From the NCBI GenBank assembly GCA_041918615.1, contig JAYRVH010000030.1, positions 186,001 through 250,000 of the forward strand: a stretch of 64,000 nucleotides of DNA. The letters run 5' to 3'. How positions within the stretch are numbered: position 1 is the first letter of the stretch; every line of letters begins with the position of its first letter. The notes below the pieces were generated by a model. That model was not told where the DNA came from. It saw only the letters and a list, made by a program, of their open reading frames with translations, and searched no databases. Position numbers and translations under genes: made by a program. Shown here one piece after another: positions 8,401 through 16,332 of this stretch. This DNA is from JAEUJM01 sp041918615. GTDB lineage: Bacteria > Actinomycetota > Acidimicrobiia > Acidimicrobiales > DATDAH01.

Positions 8401-9231
8401 TCAGGGCACGGGGTTGACGATCGGGCCACCGCTCATGTCCGAGAGGTCCCCGGCGCTCGGCGAGCCAGACCCCTGCGACTGCGCTCGACGACGACGGCGG
8501 CGACGTCGGATGCGGAAGAGCACCACCGCGACGACGGTGAGGGCGAACAGCGTGGCGACCGCCTCGAGGAAGACGATGCCCATCACCGAGAAGTCGTCGG
8601 CCGCCTCGACCGTGCCGCGGTCGTTGTAGCACTGGAGCTCCCACTCGATGTAGGTCTCGCCCGGCACCGGGTTGCTCGACGTGATGTCCACGTAGCTGTG
8701 GTCGTACGGGGCCTTGCAGAGGAACGGCGCGCTCAGCCGGGCCAGGCCCGGGAAGACGGCCACCCCGGCGCTCGCGACCATGACGGCCACGAAGAGGATC
8801 GGGACCAGCAGGAGCAAGAGGCTGCGGACGAAGGTGCCCGTCGCACTGCGCTCGGGCTCGACGCTCGCCGGCGCCGCGAGCCCCTGCGCCCGGTTCCTGA
8901 GGCGTGTGACCGGCGTCATCCCGCCCAACGTGACCGAGCCCGTGCCGAGCCCCGAGGTCACCACCGTGGTGGCGCCGGTCACCGGGCGCGCGCCGTAGGT
9001 CCCTGCGATGACCCCGGAGCCGACGCCTGCCCCGGGCGGGGCGCTCGTGGGGGTGGGACCGGGGGGCGCCACGACCGACGTCGCCATGCCCCCGGCGGTG
9101 TCGCCGTCCGATCCGTGGGTCCCGGTGGAGTCGCGAATCAGCCTGGTCTTGGCCTCGTCGAACTCCGCGTCCGACAGCTGGCCCGAGGCGTGAAGGTCAC
9201 TCAACCGGTTGAGATCGTCGACGAGACCCAT
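8401..9231 (-). CDS. SHOCT-domain membrane protein
   Basis: A 276-aa protein. Residues 1-30 (LVDDLNRLSDLHASGQLSD) match the short SHOCT motif, which is usually found at protein ends and is thought to mediate oligomerisation. A Thr/Gly/Pro-rich linker leads to two hydrophobic segments near 128-150 and 215-238, with two cysteines in the loop between them (FLCKAP, LQCYND), then a run of arginines on the likely cytoplasmic side. The ATG lies 7 nt after a TAGCAT box, so the mRNA is probably leaderless. First gene of the SHOCT-RNB-hydrolase-methyltransferase operon. Confidence 0.75.
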   Translation of the reverse strand: MGLVDDLNRLSDLHASGQLSDAEFDEAKTRLIRDSTGTHGSDGDTAGGMATSVVAPPGPTPTSAPPGAGVGSGVIAGTYGARPVTGATTVVTSGLGTGSVTLGGMTPVTRLRNRAQGLAAPASVEPERSATGTFVRSLLLLLVPILFVAVMVASAGVAVFPGLARLSAPFLCKAPYDHSYVDITSSNPVPGETYIEWELQCYNDRGTVEAADDFSVMGIVFLEAVATLFALTVVAVVLFRIRRRRRRRRAQSQGSGSPSAGDLSDMSGGPIVNPVP

Positions 9232-9276
9232 CGCCGTGATGCTAACCAGTGGGCATGGACCTGAAGTCGGTCGCGG

Positions 9277-9555
9277 ATGCGCTCCAATGGCGGCAGCGAC
9301 GAGGGCGACACCGGCCGCCTCGTGGCCGACGCCACCGCCAGTGCCGACGAGGTGGACGCGCAGCTCGATCTGATCCGTGCGTCGCTCACCGACGGGCTGG
9401 GAGGCGAAGGCCCACGCGCCATTCTCAGCGCCACCTTCATCCGCTACGAGAAGGTGCAGTCCCTCGCGCAGCCCGAGGTCGACGACTACACCGAGGCCGC
9501 ACTCGTGAACGCCCTCGACCACGACCCCGCCTGCGAGCACACCGTCAGCCGCTAG
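9277..9555 (+). CDS. Small acidic protein, possibly frameshifted at its 5' end
   Basis: Unrecognised 92-aa protein. The acidic, heptad-like part from about residue 12 (DTGRLVADATASADEVD) looks genuinely coded. The ATG at 9277 has no ribosome site. A better initiation site exists at 9255, 6 nt after TAACCA, giving MDLKSVADALQW in a different reading frame that soon turns Arg rich. A single-base difference near 9288-9300 would join the two parts. The divergent SHOCT promoter shares this tiny intergenic region. Confidence 0.5.
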   Translation: MRSNGGSDEGDTGRLVADATASADEVDAQLDLIRASLTDGLGGEGPRAILSATFIRYEKVQSLAQPEVDDYTEAALVNALDHDPACEHTVSR

Positions 9556-9560
9556 GAACG

Positions 9561-10148
9561 CTAGGAAGTGGCGACCACGTTGCCGTCCTGGTCGGCGACG
9601 AGCGCGCCGGTCTGGCCCCGGGGCGTCGACACGAAGACGGTGGTGAGGATCTGCCCGCCCGCACGATTCACGGCCACGCTGGAGGAGGTGTCGCCCTGGA
9701 TGCCCAGACGTGCGGGGGCGTCGGCCACGAGACCGGGGATGGCGGCCACGTTCACCCGGTTGAGCGAGAACAGGGCCGACTCGAGGTCGACGCCGACCAC
9801 GTCCTTCTCGCCGCCCGACGACACCCCTTCACCCGCGTTCCAATTGTAGATGTCCACCCGGGCGGGGTCGTCCCGGTTCTGGGCCTCGAGGTACACCGAG
9901 TCGGCGTAGATCGCGAGCTCGAGCGCCCGGACGCGCTCGCCGCCGATCTCGGCGCGGAGGTCGTCGAGGGCGGGTGTGGCGCCGTCGGCCAACAGGTCGA
10001 TGTTCGCGGCGTCGGCGGCGCCGCCGTGGTTCCCGCCGGGGGGCACGTAGTCCTCGGGCGGGGTGCCGACGCCGACGCTGCACGCGCCGGCGACGACGGC
10101 GACCAGGACGGCGAGGACGATCGGGCGGACGAGCCGAGGCTTGGCCAT
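9561..10148 (-). CDS. Predicted lipoprotein of unknown function
   Basis: A 195-aa exported protein. Residues 1-22 form a signal peptide ending in VAGAC, with C23 as lipidation site, followed by a Pro/Gly-rich linker and a soluble domain with strands such as VDIYNWNAGEGV and AGGQILTTVFVS. I do not recognise the domain. It follows the PEP-mobile-domain gene by 23 bp on the same strand and is probably co-transcribed. Confidence 0.7.
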   Translation of the reverse strand: MAKPRLVRPIVLAVLVAVVAGACSVGVGTPPEDYVPPGGNHGGAADAANIDLLADGATPALDDLRAEIGGERVRALELAIYADSVYLEAQNRDDPARVDIYNWNAGEGVSSGGEKDVVGVDLESALFSLNRVNVAAIPGLVADAPARLGIQGDTSSSVAVNRAGGQILTTVFVSTPRGQTGALVADQDGNVVATS

Positions 10149-10171
10149 GAGGCTCTCAGCGTAGGACGTCG

Positions 10172-11923
10172 TCAGCCCGGCTCGGCCTCCTCGACGATGG
10201 TCACGGTACCGGCGGTGCCGTCGACGGTCACGAGCGCGCCGTCGGCGATGCGCTCGGTGCCACCGGTGACGGACACGACACACGGGATGCCGAGCTCGCG
10301 GCTCACGATGATGGCGTGGCTGAGCTGGGCGCCGACGTCGACCACCACGGCCGCCGCCGGCACGAACAGCGGCGTCCACGACGGATCGGTGATCGGTGCG
10401 ATCAGCACGTCGCCCGGCGCCAGGTCGCCCGGATCGCCAGGGTCGAGGATCACCCGGGCCCGGCCCGTGGCCTGACCGGGACAGCCCGGGATGCCGGTGA
10501 GCACGTCGCCCGCCTTCGCCCCGGGCTGGGTGTGGTCGCCCCGGTGGGTCCAGGTCTCGGTGCCCGGCTGCGTGCCCTTGAACACGAAGGGCGGAACGAG
10601 GCCGGCCAACTCGTCGTAGCGGCGCCTTCGGCGCGCCAGCTCGTCGGCCAGCGACCCGGGGTCGGCGAGCAACCGGTCGAGCTCCTGGTCGGTGAGCATG
10701 CCGAAGTCCTCGATCTCGGCGAAGTGACCGGCCTCGACCATCCGGCGCCCGAGCTCACGCATGAGCACCCTCGCCTCCTGGATGAGGCGCACCGCGTTCG
10801 TCTTCGACCGCTCCCGCCCGGGGAAGAACACCTGGGCGGCGCCGAGCGCCTGCTGGAACTGCTCCTGCAACTCGGGCTGTGGGGCGAGCTTGGCGTACAC
10901 GTCCTCGGCAACGGCCTCACGGTCGGCGACGCGCTCGTCGTGGTGGGCCTGGGGGGCGTCGGCGTCGTCCATCAGCCGCATGCGGTCGATGGCGGCGAGG
11001 GCGAGCTCGGGACGCGTCTCCCACGTCGGCGAGCGCAGGTCCCACTCGTTGGGGCCGCGCGAGCCGTACTCGTGCAGGAAGGCCGCGAACCCACCGAGGA
11101 AGGTGTCCACCTCGCCGCCCCCTCGTGCGCCCTCGAGCCGGTCGACCAGCCCGGGCACGCCGGCATCGAACTCGGCCGTGAGCGCGTCCGACCGGGCCAC
11201 CCTGCGACCCAGGTCCCACATGGCCCACGACGGCGCCGCGGACTCCACGTCGCCCAGGCCCGCGATCAGGCGCATGGCCAGCGAGAGGTCACCGAGGGCC
11301 TCGCACACCTGCCCGATGATCCCGAGCGGGATCTGGGTGGCGTTGGAGACATAGATGTGCTGGCCGAAGAGGTGACGGAAGTTGTCCGCGTAGAGCGCCC
11401 TCGTGCGAGCCACCAGCGCTTCGTCCGAGAGTGCGGCCACCTCGGGGCGCTCGTCTCGCAAGGCCTTGGTGTGGGCCTCGTCGGCGAGCAGTTCGGGCAG
11501 CTCGGTGGCCGTCATCACCCAGATCATCCATTCGAAGGCGGCGCCCGAACGCGCTTCGTCGTCGTCGTCGGGGTGGGGATCGTAGGGCGGGATGCCGGGC
11601 TGGGCCCCGAAGAGGGCGAGGTCGATCATCTCGGGCGTCAGGCCGGGCAGGCGCACGCCCATGATCCGGGTGATCGAGACGTTGAGGTAGCAGTACCCAC
11701 CGAAGATGCCGACGATCTCGTTCTTGTCGGGGTCGAACTCGTCGTGGGTGAACACGCCGGCGCGCTCGAAGGCGTCACGCCATCCGGGCTCGGCGTAGGG
11801 CGTGATGGCGAGGGTGGCCGACAGCGGCGCCACGGGGTCGGGGAAGACCTCACCCACGTTCCCCCGGGTGTAGATGGGGTACCGCTCGCTCACCTCGTCG
11901 TCGACGATCCACCGCTCGGCCAT
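10172..11923 (-). CDS. PEP-utilising-enzyme mobile (swivelling His) domain protein
   Basis: A 583-aa protein. The C-terminal 80 residues form the swivelling phospho-histidine domain of PEP synthase, pyruvate phosphate dikinase and rifampin phosphotransferase, with the signature GAQLSHAIIVSRELGIPCVV whose His would carry the phosphate. The N-terminal 480 residues lack an ATP-grasp motif and a PEP-binding barrel; they are mostly helical and acidic. A partner would therefore have to supply phosphoryl transfer, or the domain has another role. The ATG at 11923 has AGGGGG 6-11 nt upstream, and a TACGAT box lies at 11973-11978. Confidence 0.8.
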   Translation of the reverse strand: MAERWIVDDEVSERYPIYTRGNVGEVFPDPVAPLSATLAITPYAEPGWRDAFERAGVFTHDEFDPDKNEIVGIFGGYCYLNVSITRIMGVRLPGLTPEMIDLALFGAQPGIPPYDPHPDDDDEARSGAAFEWMIWVMTATELPELLADEAHTKALRDERPEVAALSDEALVARTRALYADNFRHLFGQHIYVSNATQIPLGIIGQVCEALGDLSLAMRLIAGLGDVESAAPSWAMWDLGRRVARSDALTAEFDAGVPGLVDRLEGARGGGEVDTFLGGFAAFLHEYGSRGPNEWDLRSPTWETRPELALAAIDRMRLMDDADAPQAHHDERVADREAVAEDVYAKLAPQPELQEQFQQALGAAQVFFPGRERSKTNAVRLIQEARVLMRELGRRMVEAGHFAEIEDFGMLTDQELDRLLADPGSLADELARRRRRYDELAGLVPPFVFKGTQPGTETWTHRGDHTQPGAKAGDVLTGIPGCPGQATGRARVILDPGDPGDLAPGDVLIAPITDPSWTPLFVPAAAVVVDVGAQLSHAIIVSRELGIPCVVSVTGGTERIADGALVTVDGTAGTVTIVEEAEPG

Positions 11924-12026
11924 GTCGATCCCCCTGTGTTGCTCGTGCGGGCGTTCCCCGTCGAGAGGCCGGATCGTAACCCCGCCCGGTTCGTGGCGGC
12001 GGGCATGGGGATGGCACCCTGAGGTC

Positions 12027-13628
12027 GTGGCCCGCATCAGTGACCTCGACCGCGGTGCCTTCAGCGACGACCCGCCCTGGCTGCTGGAGCACCCCGAGCA
12101 GCTGCGGTGGCTCACCGGTCTCGACCTGGTGCGCGAGGTCACCCGACGCGAGGTTCCCGACCTGGTGCGCCCCGAGCGCCTGCCGCCCCTCGGGCGACTC
12201 GCGCGGGTCGGGCGCCACCTCGGCCTGGCGCTCGGCCTGTGGGCGCTCCGCGACCGGCCGCGTGGCAACGTCGAGTCCCGCGCCGGCATCTCGCGCCGGT
12301 TGCGCGTCGCCGCCGAGCACCTGGGCCCCACCTACATCAAGCTCGGCCAGATCATCTCGTCGGGCGAGGGCATCTTCCCGGCCGAGCTGGTCGCCGAGTT
12401 CAAGAAGTGCCGCGACCAGGTTCCCGCCGAACCGTTCTCGGTGGTCCGACGGGTGGTGGAACAGGAGCTGGGCGGTCCGCTCGAGGTGACGTTCGCGCGG
12501 TTCGACCGCGCCCCCATCGCCGCCGCCTCCATCGCCCAGGTGCACGGAGCCGTCCTGCGCACCGGCGAGTCGGTGGTGGTCAAAGTGCAGCGGCCGTCGG
12601 TGGGCCTGCTCGTCCACGACGACCTGCGGGTGATGGCATGGGTCGCTCCCTTCCTGGTGGGCCGCATCCCCATCGCCGCACTGGCCAACCCGCCTGCTCT
12701 CGTCGAGCTGTTCGCCGAGACCATCACCGAGGAGCTCGACTTCCGCCTCGAGGCCGAGAACATGCTCGACGTGGCCCGGTCGCTGGCCGACCTGGGCCAG
12801 CGCGGCTACGTGATCCCGCGCCCGCACCCCGAGTTGGTCACCCGGCGCATGCTGGTGATGGAGCGGCTGGACGGCTTCGCGTTCGACGACGTGGTCGGCA
12901 TGACCGCGGCCGGCGTGGACACCCACGAGATCATCCGCACCGGCATGGTCGCGTTCATGGAGGGCGCCATGATGCACGGCGTCTTCCACGGGGACCTGCA
13001 CGGCGGCAACCTGAGCGTTCTCCCCGACGGTCGCACCGCGCTGTTGGACTTCGGCATAACCGGCCGACTCGACGAGCCACGCCGATTGGCCTTCCTGCGC
13101 CTGCTCATGGGGGCCACCATGAACGACGTGCCCAGCCAGTTGGCGGCGCTGCGCGACCTGGGCGCGCTACCGGCCGACACCGACCTCGACGCGGTGATCC
13201 GCGACCTCGGGCTCGACCGGCCGCCGGTGGACCCCACCACCCTGACACCCGACGAGATGGTGCACGAGATCCAACAGATCGTGAAGGGCCTGCTCGGCTA
13301 CGGCGCCCGCATGCCGAAGGAGCTGATGCTCTTCGTGAAGAACATGGTGTTCCTCGACGGCGCCATCGCGTCGCTTGCCCCCGATCTCGACCTGTTCGCG
13401 GAGATCGCCCACCTGTCGATGTACTTCGCGACCCGCCACGGCGAGAAGATCGCCGCCGACGTGGGCGTGGACCCCCGCAGCTACGAGGTGGACCTCACCG
13501 GTGTGAAGGCCAGCTTCGGCGTCGACGTGGCCACCGAGAACCTCACCTACGCCGAGCTCCAGGAGCGCCGAGAGCTGATCCGCAGCCGCCTCTCCCGACG
13601 GGGCCGAGGCATCGTCCTCGGCAACTGA
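12027..13628 (+). CDS. ABC1/AarF/UbiB-family protein kinase-like protein
   Basis: A 533-aa member of the UbiB atypical kinase family, linked to ubiquinone or other isoprenoid-lipid metabolism in other organisms. Visible family motifs are the KxGQ loop (YIKLGQIISS, about 108-117), the lysine in VVVKVQRP, the ExD-type EELDFRLEAEN, the catalytic HGDLHGGN and the metal-binding LLDFG. No C-terminal membrane anchor is obvious. The GTG at 12027 fits the family N-terminus; GAGG lies only 2 nt upstream, so initiation may be leader-poor. It is divergent from the PEP-mobile gene and convergent with the LuxR-type gene. Confidence 0.9.
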   Translation: MARISDLDRGAFSDDPPWLLEHPEQLRWLTGLDLVREVTRREVPDLVRPERLPPLGRLARVGRHLGLALGLWALRDRPRGNVESRAGISRRLRVAAEHLGPTYIKLGQIISSGEGIFPAELVAEFKKCRDQVPAEPFSVVRRVVEQELGGPLEVTFARFDRAPIAAASIAQVHGAVLRTGESVVVKVQRPSVGLLVHDDLRVMAWVAPFLVGRIPIAALANPPALVELFAETITEELDFRLEAENMLDVARSLADLGQRGYVIPRPHPELVTRRMLVMERLDGFAFDDVVGMTAAGVDTHEIIRTGMVAFMEGAMMHGVFHGDLHGGNLSVLPDGRTALLDFGITGRLDEPRRLAFLRLLMGATMNDVPSQLAALRDLGALPADTDLDAVIRDLGLDRPPVDPTTLTPDEMVHEIQQIVKGLLGYGARMPKELMLFVKNMVFLDGAIASLAPDLDLFAEIAHLSMYFATRHGEKIAADVGVDPRSYEVDLTGVKASFGVDVATENLTYAELQERRELIRSRLSRRGRGIVLGN

Positions 13629-13640
13629 CCACCGGTCGCG

Positions 13641-13680
13641 GAGCGGTCACACGGCACGGCCGGGGCCGGAACCACCGCTC
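13641..13680. terminator. Hairpin between convergent aarF-like and LuxR-type genes
   Basis: Arms GAGCGGT (13641-13647) and ACCGCTC (13674-13680) enclose a GC-rich loop with its own GGCC pairing. Placement between two converging stop codons suggests a bidirectional terminator; no T-run is present. Confidence 0.4.
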
Positions 13681-16315
13681 AAGGCACGCCAGGGCGCTTC
13701 ATGGCCTCGGCGAGCTCGGCGCGGCCGGACAGGCCCAGCTTGTCGTAGATGCGGGCGAGGTGGTTGTCGACCGTTCGGATCGACAACACCAGGCGGTCGG
13801 CGATGGCACGGCTCGACAGGCCCTCGGCGCCGAGCAGGGCGATCTCGCGCTCGCGCCTGGTCAGGGGGACGACGGCGTCGGCCTGGGCCAGTCCCGGGGT
13901 GACGACCCCGGGGCAGGCGTCGGCGAGCTCCCGGCCCCGGCGAGCGCAGGCACCGGCGCGACGGGCGTCGCCGTCGCGCCGGTAGGCCTCGCTCGCGGCG
14001 ATCATGGCCTCGGCCGCGACGACGATCGCGCCGCAGGCCGCCAAGGCCTCGGACGCGGCGGTCAGAGCCTCGGGCCGCCCCGATGCCAGGGCCTCGATGT
14101 GGGCGAGCCGAGCGGCGGGCAGCGCGCCGCCCATCGACCCGGCGATCTCACGGGCCCGGGCGAGCGCCTGGTCGGCCGAGCCGAGCCGGGCCAGGTCCTC
14201 GAGAGCGGGCAGCTCGCGTGCGACGAGGCCCGCGCCGCCGGCCTGCGCCGCCGCCTGCGAGAGGAGCGCGACGGCCCCTGCCCGATCGTGCTCGGCGGCC
14301 AGGAGCCACGCCCGCGCCCGCAGGATGATCGTGTCGGCGAAGGTCGCCGGGTGCTCGCCGATCCCGTCGAGCGCGGCGACGGTCGCCCGGGCGCCCTCGA
14401 GGTCGCGCATGAGCGCTTGGGCGAAGAGCAACCCGCCCAACGCCCATCGGGTCATGCCGTCGTGGCGAACGGCCCGGAAGCGGGCCTCTGCCTCACGCCA
14501 CCGCCGGATCGACACCGCCGCCGCCCCGGTCTCCAGGTCGATGACACCGAGCGCGATCGCGAACAGCGACCTGCCGGCGTCGTCCTGGTCGGACACGGAC
14601 CGGTCGAAGCCCGCCACGGCGAGCGCTCGCGCCGCCGCGATCCGACCGCTCTCCACCATGGCGAGCACCTCGATCACCCCCAGCATCGACACCTCGAATA
14701 TGCGGCCCTGGACGCCGAGATCGGCGTACGCCTCGATGCCGCGGCGCGCGAGGTCGGCCCCCTCGTCGGCCCGGCCCAGCATCGGGAGCGCCAGCCCACC
14801 GGCGAACGCGGCGTGACAGAAGGCACGCCCGCCACCGGCACCGAAGAGGTGCCCGACGCGCGCGACGGCATCCCCGGGCCGTCCGGCGCAGGCCTCGAGC
14901 ACGGCCACCTGGCCGGAGACGTAGTCGCGGGCCTCCGTGCCGGTGAGCGCGGCGATTCCCGCCTCGCCGACGGCGATGGCCTGGTCGAGGTCGCGCAGGC
15001 GCCAGAAGAGGTTCGCCACGCGGAGGCCCAGGATGCCGGCGAGGTCGTCGTCGGTCTCGGCGAGGTCGCTCAGGCTGGAGAGCACGGCGTCGACCCCGTC
15101 ATGATCGCCCCGTTCGTTGACCGCGCCGGCCAGCACGTAGCCGGCCGCGAAGCTCGGCGCGGCGTCGAACGCCGCCCTGGCCAGGCGCTCGGCGGTGGCG
15201 TAGTCGAAGGCGTGGGCGGCCAGCGTGGCCCCCTCGAGCAGCGCCTCGGGCTCCACCGCTCCGCCGCCGTCCAGGCGCCACAGGGCCACCCGCAAGACGT
15301 CGCCCGCCCGATCGGCGCCCACGGCCTCGACCGCGTCGGCGAGCGACCGCCTGGCGCGGCGCGAGCGGATCACCGGCGTTCGCTCACGGAGCACCTCGCC
15401 GTGCAGCGGGTGGGCCAACCGGACCTCGGCGACCTCGCCGTCCTCCCTGATGGCCACGATGGCCTTGCGCTCCAGCCGTTCGACCGCAGCGGTCGCCCCC
15501 AACCGGTCGATCGCATCGAGGTCGAGGGGCTCGCCGAAGGCCACCAGCTCCAGGGCGGTCACCTCGTCGTCGTCCAGACGGGCCAGGCGCGTCTCGACCA
15601 GATCGCGCAGGCGCGGCGAGGGTGAGACCTCGCCCACCAGTCGCCACAGCCCGGCGTCGTCGACCAGGGTGTGGGTGTCCAGGCCCGACAGCACGAGCTC
15701 GCGCAGGTACAGCACGTTCCCGCGGCTGGCCGCCCACAGCTGACGGGCCGCCACCGCCTCGAGCGGCCCACCGAGCACGGCCTCCAGCAACTCCTGGGTG
15801 GGTTCGGCACCCAGCGACCCCAGCTCGATCCGCTCGGCCAGACCGTCCTTCCACAAAGCCGCCACCGGATCGGGCGTCGGCTCACCCGACCGGACGGTCG
15901 CCACGACGAAGGCCGCCCCTGTCTCGGCCAACTGCCGCAACAGGACCGCCGACGCGTCGTCGAGGTCGTGGGCGTCGTCCACCACCAACAGCAGCGGCCG
16001 ATCGCCCGCCAGACGAGCGAGGCCGTCCTGGGCGAACTGCAACAGGCCGAACCCCGAGTCGGAGGCGGTCGGGATCGAGGGCAACAGCGGCGCCAGCGCG
16101 CCGAGGGGTATGCCGACCGCCGAGCGGCTCGCCACGGCGAGGGCCGTGGCGTACCCGGCCCGTTCGCCCACGTCGAGGCACTCCCGGGCCAGGCGCGTCT
16201 TGCCCACGCCCGCAGGCCCGACCAGCACCACGCCCGAGTGCTGCCGGGCGACCAGCAGGTCGCGCAACCGGCCCAGCTCCGCCGCCCTGCCCACCATCGG
16301 CCACACCAGCGTCAT
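13679..16315 (-). CDS. LuxR-family regulator with N-terminal AAA ATPase (LAL type), copy 2
   Basis: An 878-aa large ATP-binding LuxR regulator. Walker A GPAGVGKT is at 33-40 and Walker B LLLVVDDAHD near 117-126; a long helical TPR-like region follows; the C-terminal 60 residues are a LuxR helix-turn-helix (LTRREREIALLGAEGLSSRAI). I placed the start at ATG 16315 because the protein then aligns from residue 1 with its upstream neighbour and has the same length, and GGAG lies 9 nt ahead. A TTG at 16336, overlapping the upstream stop as TTGA, would add 7 residues. The signal and target genes are unknown. Confidence 0.9.
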   Translation of the reverse strand: MTLVWPMVGRAAELGRLRDLLVARQHSGVVLVGPAGVGKTRLARECLDVGERAGYATALAVASRSAVGIPLGALAPLLPSIPTASDSGFGLLQFAQDGLARLAGDRPLLLVVDDAHDLDDASAVLLRQLAETGAAFVVATVRSGEPTPDPVAALWKDGLAERIELGSLGAEPTQELLEAVLGGPLEAVAARQLWAASRGNVLYLRELVLSGLDTHTLVDDAGLWRLVGEVSPSPRLRDLVETRLARLDDDEVTALELVAFGEPLDLDAIDRLGATAAVERLERKAIVAIREDGEVAEVRLAHPLHGEVLRERTPVIRSRRARRSLADAVEAVGADRAGDVLRVALWRLDGGGAVEPEALLEGATLAAHAFDYATAERLARAAFDAAPSFAAGYVLAGAVNERGDHDGVDAVLSSLSDLAETDDDLAGILGLRVANLFWRLRDLDQAIAVGEAGIAALTGTEARDYVSGQVAVLEACAGRPGDAVARVGHLFGAGGGRAFCHAAFAGGLALPMLGRADEGADLARRGIEAYADLGVQGRIFEVSMLGVIEVLAMVESGRIAAARALAVAGFDRSVSDQDDAGRSLFAIALGVIDLETGAAAVSIRRWREAEARFRAVRHDGMTRWALGGLLFAQALMRDLEGARATVAALDGIGEHPATFADTIILRARAWLLAAEHDRAGAVALLSQAAAQAGGAGLVARELPALEDLARLGSADQALARAREIAGSMGGALPAARLAHIEALASGRPEALTAASEALAACGAIVVAAEAMIAASEAYRRDGDARRAGACARRGRELADACPGVVTPGLAQADAVVPLTRREREIALLGAEGLSSRAIADRLVLSIRTVDNHLARIYDKLGLSGRAELAEAMKRPGVP

Positions 16316-16332
16316 GTCGGGGGGGGCTCCGC

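Noticed and set aside
12107..15625. Plus-strand frame of more than 1100 codons across the aarF-like and LuxR genes
   Set aside because: Composition is Arg/Pro/His rich and it crosses two well-supported genes in other frames.
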